Shown here in pieces: positions 7,833-16,683 of a DNA stretch of 64,000 bases. A model generated the notes under the pieces. It was not told where the DNA came from. It searched no databases and saw only the letters and a program-made list of their open reading frames with translations. This stretch comes from Paenibacillus curdlanolyticus YK9. Lineage in GTDB: Bacteria; Bacillota; Bacilli; Paenibacillales; Paenibacillaceae. The stretch covers positions 164,302 to 228,301 of the forward strand of contig NZ_AEDD01000006.1 of the NCBI RefSeq assembly GCF_000179615.1. The letters run 5' to 3'. The position numbers and the translations under genes are program-made. Each line of letters opens with the position of its first letter. Within the stretch, counting starts at the first letter, position 1.

Positions 7833-9308
7833 TTACCGATCTTCATCTTGCGTCTTCAAGGTTGTCGGCCTCCGCTTCAGCATGAACCACGGCACTCGCA
7901 GGTACGACATCATCACTTCACGGATATTGAGCGGCGATAGCGGCGCAAGGTAATTCATCCCGAAGGAGCGTTGGCTCGCCATATAGGCGACAAAAATAAC
8001 GATGCCCAAGATCACGCCGTACATGCCGAGATAACATGCCAATCCGAAGAAAAACAGCCTTAATATGCTAACGACTGTACTTAGCGACTGATTGACGAGC
8101 GTAACGCCGGAAACCGCGGTTATGGCCCCAATGACGACGACGGAGGGCGAAACAAGCCCTGAGCGAATGGCTGCATCGCCGATAATTAAGCCGCCGATGG
8201 ACGTCAGGGTTTGACCGATGGCGCTGGGCAAGCGCACGCCCGCTTCGCGGAATATTTCGAGCAGCATAAGCAGGATGAAGGTTTCAATTTGAGAAGAGAA
8301 CGGCAGCCCTAACCGAGAGACCGAAACCGTCGCCATGATGCGGAACGGAATCTGATCCTGATGAAACGCCATCAAGGAAACCCACAGCGCTGGCAGAAAT
8401 ACGGACAGGAACAGGCTGAATGCCCGAATCAATCTGGCGAACGTAATATACGAGTAGTTGAAGTGGACATCCTCCGGCGATTTTAAGATCAAGGACAGTC
8501 CGGCGGGGCCGATCAGCACGAGCGGATTGCCATCGACGATGATGAGGAATCGGCCGGAAAGCAAAGCATTGACGCAAAAATCCGGCCTTCCCGTGTAGTC
8601 CATCAAAGGGAGCAGCTTAAGCTTGGACCCCGTCAATGACTCTTCAAGCTGGTTGATGCTGTATAAGCCGTCCGATTCAAATTTGTCCAGCTTTTTGCAG
8701 ACATCGTCCAATATCTTGGGATTAATAATATCGTGGAAATAAAGAAGCGATACTTTGGTCTTCGTACGTACGCCCAGCGTAAACGGCTTTACATATAGCG
8801 AATGGCTGCGGACGCGTTTGCGAATCAAGGCGATGTTGGTGTACATGTCCTCGATGAATCCGTCCTTCGGCCCTTTAATTGAAATCTCCGTACTGGATTC
8901 TTGCGGGCTCCGCTGCGGGCGGTGGTTGATGCACATGCGAAAGCAGCGATTCTCCTCTGTGAAGAACAAGATCAGATCGCCTTCAAAAATGGATTCATCC
9001 AGCTCTTCGACAGTTGGCTGCTCCGAAATAGATACCAGCGTCAGGCGCGAGATCAGCTGCTCCAGACCGGAGGCTCCGTCAGCATGCTGGTCAAAATGCT
9101 TGCCCAGCGCGGGCAGCACGATTTCCTGCACATGATGGCCATCGCACAATCCATTCGCATAGAGCAAAATGACGTTCACATGCTCGCTCTGGCCGAATCG
9201 GCAGGCATCGATATAGACATCGGCGGAGCCTTGGTAGGTCTCCCGCAGCCGCTCCTCCGACCATGCCTGATTCGGCTGGCTCGCTGTCTGGCTCGCTGTC
9301 GTCGTCAT
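7833..9308 (-). CDS. gerA: Spore germinant receptor subunit A (GerA family)
   Basis: 491 residues with the usual GerA organisation: a long hydrophilic N-terminal half (cytoplasmic, including GPKDGFIEDMYTNIALIRKR) and five or so membrane segments from about residue 250 (SLILKSPEDVHFNYSY, FSLFLSVFLPALWVS, QTLTSIGGLIIGDAAI), ending in a basic tail. This subunit is part of the nutrient-triggered channel that starts germination. ATG overlaps the last codons of gerB (ATGA), so the two are translationally coupled. Length and motifs are normal for the family. Confidence 0.95.
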   Translation of the reverse strand: MTTTASQTASQPNQAWSEERLRETYQGSADVYIDACRFGQSEHVNVILLYANGLCDGHHVQEIVLPALGKHFDQHADGASGLEQLISRLTLVSISEQPTVEELDESIFEGDLILFFTEENRCFRMCINHRPQRSPQESSTEISIKGPKDGFIEDMYTNIALIRKRVRSHSLYVKPFTLGVRTKTKVSLLYFHDIINPKILDDVCKKLDKFESDGLYSINQLEESLTGSKLKLLPLMDYTGRPDFCVNALLSGRFLIIVDGNPLVLIGPAGLSLILKSPEDVHFNYSYITFARLIRAFSLFLSVFLPALWVSLMAFHQDQIPFRIMATVSVSRLGLPFSSQIETFILLMLLEIFREAGVRLPSAIGQTLTSIGGLIIGDAAIRSGLVSPSVVVIGAITAVSGVTLVNQSLSTVVSILRLFFFGLACYLGMYGVILGIVIFVAYMASQRSFGMNYLAPLSPLNIREVMMSYLRVPWFMLKRRPTTLKTQDEDR

Positions 9309-10402
9309 GAAGACTCCCCTTTTCGCATGGGCTTAGCAACCAACGTGATGCCCATCCAAATAATCGAAACCGTAAACATAATACCGAACGAAACTGGCAT
9401 GTAGATGCGATACATCCATTCATAGAACGAGTAGTCGTTAAGCGGAAACAGCGCGATGACGAGATAGCTTAGCATAATAGCCGCAATAGCCCATTGCCGA
9501 TGGGAATTCCGCTTGAATGGCGCAATATCGACAAGCAGGTAGACGGCAAGGCTAACGCGGATGCAGGCGCCGGACAGCCACTGGAAAATCGAAAAGAAGT
9601 CGACGTGCTCGATATATTGCCCGATTTTGATCAGCCGCCACTGCTCGTAAGGTGACGTCATCTGATTTGCAGCTTCGGTGGGACCGAATTCCGTAATCGC
9701 CCCGATGATCGGCCCGACCATGATCAGCACGGTAAACAAGCTATAGAGTAACACCTGCCATGCTTTCACTTTACGTACAAGCCGATGCTGGAGCAGCAGC
9801 AGCAGGATGATCTCGACAAAACCGCCCGCGGCATAAAGCATGCCATCGGCAACAGGCGACCAGCCTTTTTCAAGAACAGGCTTCAGCAGCCGATGATCCT
9901 TCTCCGTCGCATTGAATACGCTGACGAATATCCCTAACAAGGTGACGATTGGGAGCAGCATGCCCGCTGTAATGGCAATCGTGCTCATCCCCCATAGTGC
10001 CAGCACGAGGCAGATCAAGATGAGCGACAGGACGATGATCAGCCCCGGCGTCGCGGGCAAGTAGTTTGCCGTATTCCATTTGCTCGTATGAATGACCGTC
10101 GTCGCGCCAATCAGATAAAGCATCACGCCTACTGGCAGAAGCAGAATCCAGGATACAATCGGATGCGTCTGCTTCGCAATCCAATCCTGCCACTTCACCT
10201 GGCCGGATTTGCGCATCATCCACGTAATGAGCAGAGACCACAGCACGAATAAAGCGCCTGTCAATAAGACTGTGATCCAAGCATCCCGGCCGGAAGCATC
10301 TAGCAGCATCGGATTAATAATGACATGATCAGCAAGACCATTCATTAGCGCGAATATCATAAATAACTGCAAAATATTGATTTTGGTCGGCGCTTCGCTC
10401 AT
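9305..10402 (-). CDS. gerB: Spore germinant receptor subunit B (GerB/GerAB permease)
   Basis: About 365 residues with ten predicted hydrophobic spans, beginning KINILQLFMIFALMNGLADH and typical of the endospore germination permease family within the APC fold. This subunit binds the germinant in the spore inner membrane. The start at 10402 is preferred over an upstream in-frame ATG because the family begins here (MSEAPTKIN) and GGTGGTGG lies just upstream. The order B-A-C differs from the more common A-B-C layout. Confidence 0.9.
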   Translation of the reverse strand: MSEAPTKINILQLFMIFALMNGLADHVIINPMLLDASGRDAWITVLLTGALFVLWSLLITWMMRKSGQVKWQDWIAKQTHPIVSWILLLPVGVMLYLIGATTVIHTSKWNTANYLPATPGLIIVLSLILICLVLALWGMSTIAITAGMLLPIVTLLGIFVSVFNATEKDHRLLKPVLEKGWSPVADGMLYAAGGFVEIILLLLLQHRLVRKVKAWQVLLYSLFTVLIMVGPIIGAITEFGPTEAANQMTSPYEQWRLIKIGQYIEHVDFFSIFQWLSGACIRVSLAVYLLVDIAPFKRNSHRQWAIAAIMLSYLVIALFPLNDYSFYEWMYRIYMPVSFGIMFTVSIIWMGITLVAKPMRKGESS

Positions 10403-10493
10403 CAATCCACCACCCTCGCTTCTTCCTCCGAATCGTATAACATCCCTATAGGGTGCCAATTGTAGGAAAAAATATGCGAATGCGCATGCGCGA

Positions 10494-10528
10494 CAAAAAA
10501 GGAGCCTCCCGGGGTGGGACGGCTCCTT
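10494..10528 (-). terminator. Intrinsic terminator after the Fic gene
   Basis: On the minus strand AGGAGCC pairs with GGCTCCT across a GC-rich loop and is followed by TTTTTTG, ending just past the Fic stop codon. Confidence 0.85.
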
Positions 10529-10531
10529 CTG

Positions 10532-11273
10532 TCATTTCACTGCACCAATATACCGCTGCAAACTATCCGCTACACATCCTGCAATCAGGCTTACGAAAGG
10601 TTCAACATTGTGAGCCGCGCTCGCCAGTTCCAAAGTTTCATAATAGCTTAGACGAGCCTCGTTAGCAGCTTTCACGATGGCTGGCGGATACCCGAATTTC
10701 ATCAAAATGAGATTCATTAAGAGCCGCGCCGTACGTCCGTTTCCATCTGAAAAAGGATGAATATATACAAACCTAAAATGGAACTCCGCAGCCAGCTGGA
10801 CGGGATGCAATGCTGTTTGATTTTCATTAAACCATTCGATTAATTGCTGCATCTTTTCTGTAAGCACAGTAAAATGCGGAGGAGTATGCTGCGAACCCGA
10901 TATGTACACATTAATCATTCTATATTGCCCGGCATTCTCATCCTCAATGTTCTTTAGAACCAAGTGATGAATGGATTTAATGACATACTCTGTCAAATCC
11001 ATCTTGCGATTGACCACAATCCTGTACATAAGAGATAGCCTCCGAGTGATTGACTACCTCAAAATGCTCTCGCAGCTTTTTACCGCCTATGGTTAATCCC
11101 TCTTCAAGCACGAGCTTCGTCTCCAATAGAGTAAGCGTGTTTCCTTCGATTGCATTGGAATTGTAGGTCCATTCTACCCGATATACCTCTTCCAAATTTC
11201 GTACAGCAGCCGTCGGCAATGGCCGCAATTCATCTAACTCCATTTTTAATTGATCAATTTGATTAAAATCCAT
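10532..11273 (-). pseudogene. Fic-domain AMP-transferase, split by a frameshift
   Basis: From ATG 11273 (GGGAGGAG upstream) the first frame encodes a Fic N-terminus with the inhibitory motif SNAIEGN (S/TxxxEG/N) and ends at 10977 after SYVQD. The second frame, from about 11029 to 10532, continues IVVNRKMDLTEYVIKSIHH and holds the full catalytic motif HPFSDGNGRTAR. The frames join if two bases are restored (GATATTG instead of GATTG) near 11025. Intact, this would be a class II Fic protein of about 247 residues that modifies targets with AMP and is held in check by its own N-terminal helix. The break separates inhibitor from catalytic core. Confidence 0.85.
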
Positions 11274-11404
11274 TTGGCCACTCCTCCCTTAGTTACTCCC
11301 ATTATATCACAGCAAGAACATTACGCGGCGTTGACAAGGACAGGATTCTCGGCGCTTCTCGCGAATAATAAAATTATAAATTTTGATGTAAATGGGGATT
11401 GCAT

Positions 11405-11821
11405 ATGAGCGAGATCAGAGAGATGACCATTCAGGATTACGAGCCTATGCTTCAGCTGTGGAGCAGCATCGAAGGGCTAGCGTTAAGCAACGCCGATTCC
11501 AAGGAAAACATTCAGCGGTATCTCGAACGGAACCAAGGATTAAGTTACGTATGGGAGCAGGATGGTCTAATCGTCGGAACGATTCTATGCGGGCATGATG
11601 GCAGACGGGGCTTTATTTATCATGTTGCCGTAAACCCAGACTACCGAAATCAGAAAATTGGCCATCGATTGGTTCAGACTAGTTTAGAGCAGCTAAGCCG
11701 AGAGGGTATCGACAAGTGCCACATCTTCGTGATTGAAGACAATGCCATTGGCAATGGCTTCTGGTCGGCGTCGGGTTGGGAGAAGCGCAGCGGATTTTTT
11801 GTTTATTCGAAAAATACGTAG
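11405..11821 (+). CDS. GNAT-family N-acetyltransferase
   Basis: 138 residues with the acetyl-CoA-binding pattern HVAVNPDYRNQKIGHRLV (Q/RxxGxG/A) and a C-terminal NGFWSASGWEKR strand/loop typical of GNAT enzymes. The substrate is unknown. ATG 11405 is preferred over TTG 11399, with GGGGAT upstream. Monocistronic; the second 51-bp repeat array follows it directly. Confidence 0.85.
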   Translation: MSEIREMTIQDYEPMLQLWSSIEGLALSNADSKENIQRYLERNQGLSYVWEQDGLIVGTILCGHDGRRGFIYHVAVNPDYRNQKIGHRLVQTSLEQLSREGIDKCHIFVIEDNAIGNGFWSASGWEKRSGFFVYSKNT

Positions 11822-11840
11822 GCTGGCGCGCATTAGGTTG

Positions 11841-12071
11841 CGAATAGGACATATAAACATTCCCTATTCTCCTTCCGGCTCGCATCGCGCCCGAATAGCG
11901 AACAACAATATTCCCTATTCCCCTTCCAGCTGGTAGCGTGCCCGAATAGAGCACAAAAATATTCCCTATCCCTCTTCCAACACGCTGCATGCACGATTAG
12001 GGCATAAAAATCTGCCCTATTCCCATTCTAGCGCGCTGCGCTCCCGATTAGAGCAGATTTATCTTCCCTAA
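11841..12071. repeat. Diverged 51-bp repeat array (4.5 copies)
   Basis: Copies begin CGAATAG or CGATTAG at exactly 11841, 11892, 11943, 11994 and 12045, a strict 51-bp period. Each has ATAG(G/C)GAA-like and TTCCCTAT-like segments plus a CCTTCC...GCGTGCC tail. The layout matches the array at 2617-3025 (same period, same TTCCCTATTC core), but the copies are far less alike, so this is an older or faster-decaying member of the same family. It occupies the whole gap between an acetyltransferase and pyrE. Confidence 0.85.
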
Positions 12072-12072
12072 C

Positions 12073-12110
12073 AAAAAAGCGGAACAGAGATCTCTCTCTG
12101 CCCCGCCTTA
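12073..12110 (-). terminator. Intrinsic terminator of pyrE
   Basis: Minus strand: GGCGGGGCAGAGA and TCTCTGTTCCGCT pair as a long stem followed by TTTTTTG, about 40 nt past the pyrE stop. Confidence 0.8.
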
Positions 12111-12149
12111 CTCATCTCATATAATAGCGTATGCGAGGACGCATCCCCG

Positions 12150-12683
12150 CTACGCTCCAGCAGCAGCCGACAAAAGCTCGTCCATCTTCAGCACGGAGTG
12201 GAAGGCTAGGTTGGCATTTTCCAAATTCGTCCGTCCTGCCTGTTCCCGCTCAATGACGCACACAACATCCTTCACCTGTGCGCCGTACCGCTTCAAGTCC
12301 TCGGCACTCAATAGAATTTGTCCGCCTGTTGTAACAACATCCTCAATGATACAAACCTTCTTGCCTTGAATATCCGTCCCTTCGGCGAGCTTGCATGTGC
12401 CGTATTCCTTCGCCTTCTTCCTAACGAATACGACAGGAATGCCCGTCTTCAAGGACAATGCCGTTGCGATTGGTATGCCGCCCATCTCGAGCCCGGCTAA
12501 CACTTCGGTCCCAGCTGGAATAAGCGGCGCCATATGCTCAGCGACTGCTGCAAGCAGCGTTGGATTCGACTCGAACAAGTATTTGTCAAAATATTGATTC
12601 GATTCCTTGCCAGACCGCAGCTTGAATACCCCTGTAAGATGCGCCGTACGATAAATCTCTCGAGCCAACTCTTCCTTGTTCAT
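12150..12683 (-). CDS. pyrE: Orotate phosphoribosyltransferase
   Basis: 177 residues. The PRPP-binding loop CIIEDVVTTGGQ and the upstream LAGLEMGGIPIATALS and FVRKKAKEYGT segments identify OPRTase, which joins orotate to PRPP to give OMP in pyrimidine synthesis. Length is at the short end of the family. It is not in a pyr operon here: it lies alone between a repeat array and a wall-hydrolase gene, and no pyrimidine attenuator is visible upstream. Confidence 0.9.
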   Translation of the reverse strand: MNKEELAREIYRTAHLTGVFKLRSGKESNQYFDKYLFESNPTLLAAVAEHMAPLIPAGTEVLAGLEMGGIPIATALSLKTGIPVVFVRKKAKEYGTCKLAEGTDIQGKKVCIIEDVVTTGGQILLSAEDLKRYGAQVKDVVCVIEREQAGRTNLENANLAFHSVLKMDELLSAAAGA

Positions 12684-12767
12684 GCTGCTCCCCCGTCTCT
12701 GTTCATGATTCTACGAAATTATGCCACAGAAGAGGGTAACAGAATATGCCAGAAAAGTCTACCTTCT

Positions 12768-14384
12768 CTACTTCGCCATCTGCTCGCCGACCAAAGTCCA
12801 ATCCGATGCCGTGTAGTTCCCCATAAACCACAAGGAAACGCCTTTCAGCTCGTAAAACTTCGCCACCCATATCTTCTTCGCGATGCTCTGCGTGTCCTCG
12901 TAATACAGCTCGTGGCTGCCGCGCTCATCCTTAAACGTAGCTTTAGCCAGGAAGTATGGCATCTCCCATGTGCGGGTCACGCCCGGCATCGCGAGCCTTT
13001 TCTCCACATCTGCAATCGCCGGACTCAGCACATTCCCGGTTACGCCGCCGCCGCTTGTAATCCATTGGTTCGCCTGTTTCGAAATGCCGAGCACAAGCTT
13101 CTCCTTCGGAATCGATTGGAGCGCAGTTGCAACCGTGTCGTTCACGAGCGGCAATGGCGCCGACGGCAGCTTGCTGTCGCTATGCGTAAAATCATAAGCC
13201 ATCAGGATCACCGTATCCGCCAGCTTGCCGATCGCCGCGAGATCATAGCCTTTATAATATTGGATCGGCGGAACGGCCACCGACAGCGTGAGCGCAGTAC
13301 CGAGCTGATCCTTCACCTTTTGCAAAAAACGAACATAGTCCGGAGCGCTTCCCGCTTCCTTCAGCCCTTCGAAATCCATGCTCACTCCAGTGAACCCGTA
13401 CGCTGAATTGTTCAACGTCGCTAGCAGCGACTGGACGAATGCCTGCTGCGCCGGCTCATCCTTAAGGAAATCTTTCAAATTGCTGCCGTCATAAAAAACC
13501 ATCAGCTCCTTGGACGCTTGCGCAACATCCGCCGCCGCAATCGCTTCCTCATAACCCGCTGGAATCTTATTAACCGTTGTGCTAACGTCCAGCCCAGCAG
13601 TCCCTGCCGTGCTATACGACAAATGCGACCAGCCGAAGATGACATGGGCAAGCTTATTCATCTGTTGAATCGCCGGGTACGATTGAATCGCATAATAGCC
13701 GGTAAAATCAACCTTTTGCCCCGATACGCGATCATCGATCAACCGGTAAATGACCGCTGCCGCCTGCTTGCGAATAAGGGGAGCATTCGGCTTAAACCCC
13801 GACGGGTCCCCCTCCATCATGCCGCGGTTCGCCGCATAATACACATAAGGCTGCATCGCCGCATTGATCGACGATTGATCCTTGAACGCCCGCGCATCTC
13901 GCTCCGTCTTCCAATCCCCGCCCAGCCATTGCTGGCGCGTCTGCTCCGTCTCAGACTCCAGCAGCGCCTTCCCGACGAGCATCGCGACCTCTTGTCTCGT
14001 AATCGTCTGCGCCGGACGGAACATTCCCTGCTTATCTAGCAAGCTATCGATCCATTGATGCGCATAGGCAGCCGAAATAACCGGCGCGGACCACCGCGTC
14101 TTCGCGACATCCACGGGCGTCTTCCCGACAGCGGCGGACGTATCCAGCTGTCTAGCCATCACCAGCAGCTTAACGAAAGCTTCTCGGGACAGGTCTGCAT
14201 TCGCGCGATAAGTTCCGTCCTCGTAGCCGTTAATGATGCCTAAAGCAGACAATGTATAAATCGATTCTCGCGCATAATCGTTCTGCTCATCCTTGAACGG
14301 CTTAAGCTGAACATTGTAAGCAAAAGCGCTATTCGCAAACAGCACGCCAAGCGCAACAACGAGTAAACTAACCTTTTTGAACAT
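12768..14384 (-). CDS. Secreted SLH-domain protein with GH18-type catalytic domain
   Basis: About 538 residues. Signal peptide (KKVSLLVVALGVLFANSAFA), then three S-layer homology modules (FKDEQNDYARESIYTLSALG; VDVAKTRWSAPVISAAYAH; about 165-225) that anchor to cell-wall polymer. The C-terminal half is a glycosyl hydrolase 18 barrel: FTGVSMDFEGL carries the family's acidic motif (Asp and catalytic Glu retained), with VILMAYDF and LWFMGNYT at the expected strands. Related proteins cleave peptidoglycan or chitin-like glycans and include spore cortex-lytic SleL/YaaH types. The start at 14384 has AAAGGAGC upstream. Confidence 0.85.
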   Translation of the reverse strand: MFKKVSLLVVALGVLFANSAFAYNVQLKPFKDEQNDYARESIYTLSALGIINGYEDGTYRANADLSREAFVKLLVMARQLDTSAAVGKTPVDVAKTRWSAPVISAAYAHQWIDSLLDKQGMFRPAQTITRQEVAMLVGKALLESETEQTRQQWLGGDWKTERDARAFKDQSSINAAMQPYVYYAANRGMMEGDPSGFKPNAPLIRKQAAAVIYRLIDDRVSGQKVDFTGYYAIQSYPAIQQMNKLAHVIFGWSHLSYSTAGTAGLDVSTTVNKIPAGYEEAIAAADVAQASKELMVFYDGSNLKDFLKDEPAQQAFVQSLLATLNNSAYGFTGVSMDFEGLKEAGSAPDYVRFLQKVKDQLGTALTLSVAVPPIQYYKGYDLAAIGKLADTVILMAYDFTHSDSKLPSAPLPLVNDTVATALQSIPKEKLVLGISKQANQWITSGGGVTGNVLSPAIADVEKRLAMPGVTRTWEMPYFLAKATFKDERGSHELYYEDTQSIAKKIWVAKFYELKGVSLWFMGNYTASDWTLVGEQMAK

Positions 14385-14924
14385 AATGAGCTCCTTTTCT
14401 TCCAGTCTATTAATGAGGAATACCATCAACCCGTCATTTAATAGACGCACGAGAGCCGGATTTGTTCCTTATGTTCGCAAAGGGTACACAAGCTGAATGT
14501 TTTCCATAGCCAGCAGCGCTTCATGCAGCACATAATTGTGGTCTGCTCCAACTATGCATAAGATACGTTTTCCTGCATGCTTCTTCAAAGCTCATCATCG
14601 TGAACCACGCCTAAAATACCAATCGTTGGCACAACAGCCCCCGATTCACCCACATCATGTGTTAGATCACCTAATTTCTATAGGGGTGTAATGTAAATAT
14701 CCTTTTATGACGAAAATCATCTGATAATGAACATTTTTGGATAATCGTAGTACTATTGAATGTAGGGTTCGGTCAGGAAATTTAGATAAACCGCTTCGGA
14801 TCATTGCTCAGGATGCAGAAGTCTTACCCCTTAATGCAGAAGACGTATATTAAGGCGGAAGATTTTTTGAAGTGCAAATGTGGGATGAGCAACCATTAAG
14901 GCAGTGGAAGGAGTTTCAACCAAT
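14385..14924. other. Intergenic region with probable gene debris
   Basis: No intact gene. On the minus strand (about 14590-14463) an open stretch reads KKHAGKRILCIVGADHN then a helix and ends LVYPLRT, resembling the C-terminus of a DUF5694/TraB-like protein; the preceding piece lies in another frame with a stop. On the plus strand (about 14790-14925) RIIAQDAEVLPLNAEDVY, stop, GGRFFEVQMWDEQP looks like another remnant. Both are low-confidence readings of decayed genes. Promoter and ribosome site for the downstream kinase-like gene must lie at the right end (AAGGAG 14907). Confidence 0.35.
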
Positions 14925-15845
14925 ATGACTTTCCAGCAACTATTGAATAGTGAATATGGCATTAATGACGTATTGGCATTGCGGGACCTATCTAAAAGCG
15001 GCCCATGCTATCAAATCGTCACAGCCGAACGCAGCTATGTGTTGAAGCAGGTGGATCGGTTGGATTTTTTAAACGCGTATCAGAAGGCTCAAACCGTGTT
15101 AAAGAACCACGGCTTGATCCAAGGAAGCATTATTCCGACAAAAACAAATAAGTTAATGACCAAATCCGGTTATACATTAATTGAATTTGTCCCTGGCGAG
15201 GCTATTGAAACGTATACCGATGAGCAATTTTGTTCGATTATCAAGCATTTATATACCTATTATCAGATCCTTCGAGAAGTTCCTTTTGCAGCAACGGAGA
15301 TAGAAGAAGTAAACAATTGGGATAAATTAAAGTCCGTCGCGTTCATGTGCCGTAAGGTTGAAGAGTTCTTGCAAACGTTTGAACTAGATGAGAGGGTTCG
15401 GTGGTTATTGAAGCGTGCACAGCTCGTTTTATCGGAGCATGTCGACTATTTCAACCGCGCTCCCAAACAACTCATACATGCCGATTTGGGACCCGGAAAT
15501 ATCGTTTTCTGTGATCATACTATCAAAACGATCATTGATTTCACGCCCGAATATGACAATGAACTTTACGCATTAGCTCAATTCCTGTATTGGACTTGTT
15601 TATGGGATTTTTCCGAGTCCGCTTCATTAGCTCGAATCCGTTCGACCCTAACCATCTATTGCGACGGCGATGTACCGCAGGAAATGCCCGACGGCCTTTT
15701 TCTCTATTTGTTAAAAGCCTGTATGTTTCGAATTATGGGACCTCTGTTGAACGATTCACAGAACGGCGAAATTAACATCCATAAACTCCAAAAAAGAATG
15801 GCCGCGTTAGAGACGCTATTTACCATTCGTCAAGCAATTGAATGA
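14925..15845 (+). CDS. Aminoglycoside/choline-kinase-fold phosphotransferase
   Basis: About 306 residues with APH-family landmarks: YVLKQVD (ATP-anchoring Lys), IHADLGPGNIVF (catalytic HxDxxxxN) and IIDF (metal-binding Asp). The family includes antibiotic kinases, homoserine and choline kinases and spore-coat CotS-like proteins; no feature here chooses between them. ATG 14925 is preferred (AAGGAG 11 nt upstream) over an in-frame GTG at 14904. It is monocistronic. Confidence 0.8.
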   Translation: MTFQQLLNSEYGINDVLALRDLSKSGPCYQIVTAERSYVLKQVDRLDFLNAYQKAQTVLKNHGLIQGSIIPTKTNKLMTKSGYTLIEFVPGEAIETYTDEQFCSIIKHLYTYYQILREVPFAATEIEEVNNWDKLKSVAFMCRKVEEFLQTFELDERVRWLLKRAQLVLSEHVDYFNRAPKQLIHADLGPGNIVFCDHTIKTIIDFTPEYDNELYALAQFLYWTCLWDFSESASLARIRSTLTIYCDGDVPQEMPDGLFLYLLKACMFRIMGPLLNDSQNGEINIHKLQKRMAALETLFTIRQAIE

Positions 15846-15889
15846 GGGAGATAATCGAATAAGATTCATGTTAGGGTTCTCCATTAAAA

Positions 15890-15922
15890 TAATAAAGCCC
15901 CGGAGAACCTTCTCCAGGACTT
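15890..15922 (-). terminator. Intrinsic terminator of the metallopeptidase gene
   Basis: Minus strand: AGTCCTGGAGAA pairs with TTCTCCGGGGCT, followed by TTATTATTTT. It may also serve the convergent kinase-like gene. Confidence 0.75.
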
Positions 15923-15925
15923 CAT

Positions 15926-16588
15926 CTACAGCGTCATCGCCTGTCCGTACCGTTCCAGATAAGCTTCCTTATCCTTATAATCCGGCATGATGCTTCCTAC
16001 GCGCCGCCAGAAGGAGCGGTCATGGTTCATATGCGTTAGATGGCATAGCTCATGGACAATGACGTAATCGATCACTTCGACCGGGGCCATCGCCAGGCGG
16101 TAATTAAAGGTGAGCTTGCGATCCGAGCTGCAGCTCCCCCATTTGGTCCGGGACTCGACGATCTCAATCGACTTGGGCGTTACCTTCAGCTGCTTCTGGT
16201 AATCCTTGATCCGTTCCAGAACGACCTTCTTACAGCTTGCAAAATAAAACTTTTTCAGCTGGAGCTTCAGCTCATCCTCGCTCCGCCCCTCCGTCTCGAT
16301 CAGCTCATGAAGCTGATGATAACGGCCGAGATGAAGAAATTTGCCTTCATCCTGATACTCTCTCGTTCTTGGCGCTTCCTTCGCTTTGGCGATCAAAGCC
16401 AACCGTTCCAAGATCCACTTCTCATGCTGCCGTACGGCGCTCATGATCATTTCGTCGATCGCGCCATTCGGCGCTTTGACCGTGATCAGTCCCGAAGGCT
16501 CGATTTGAAGCGATATTTTTTTGCGGGGACCATATTCCACATGAAATTCAACCATCTGCTCTGCCAATTCAATTTTCATCATCAACAT
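15926..16588 (-). CDS. YgjP/SprT-like zinc metallopeptidase (M48-type)
   Basis: About 220 residues with VHELCHLTHMNHDRSFW: the HExxH zinc motif and a downstream NHxxxFW, characteristic of the YgjP-like metal-dependent hydrolase family. TKWGSCSSDRKLTFNYRL just upstream is also typical. The role of these cytoplasmic enzymes is poorly known. The start is uncertain: ATG 16588 or 16579; no strong ribosome site is seen, and an ORF extension to 16657 would overlap the divergent ThpR promoter region. Confidence 0.8.
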   Translation of the reverse strand: MLMMKIELAEQMVEFHVEYGPRKKISLQIEPSGLITVKAPNGAIDEMIMSAVRQHEKWILERLALIAKAKEAPRTREYQDEGKFLHLGRYHQLHELIETEGRSEDELKLQLKKFYFASCKKVVLERIKDYQKQLKVTPKSIEIVESRTKWGSCSSDRKLTFNYRLAMAPVEVIDYVIVHELCHLTHMNHDRSFWRRVGSIMPDYKDKEAYLERYGQAMTL

Positions 16589-16683
16589 CGTTTCTATAGG
16601 GTAATTTATGAAGTGTGCTTCGCGCCTCAGAAGGCTACAATAGAAAAAAGTTAGCATTTATGCCCAAGGAGGACAAGTCCTAT

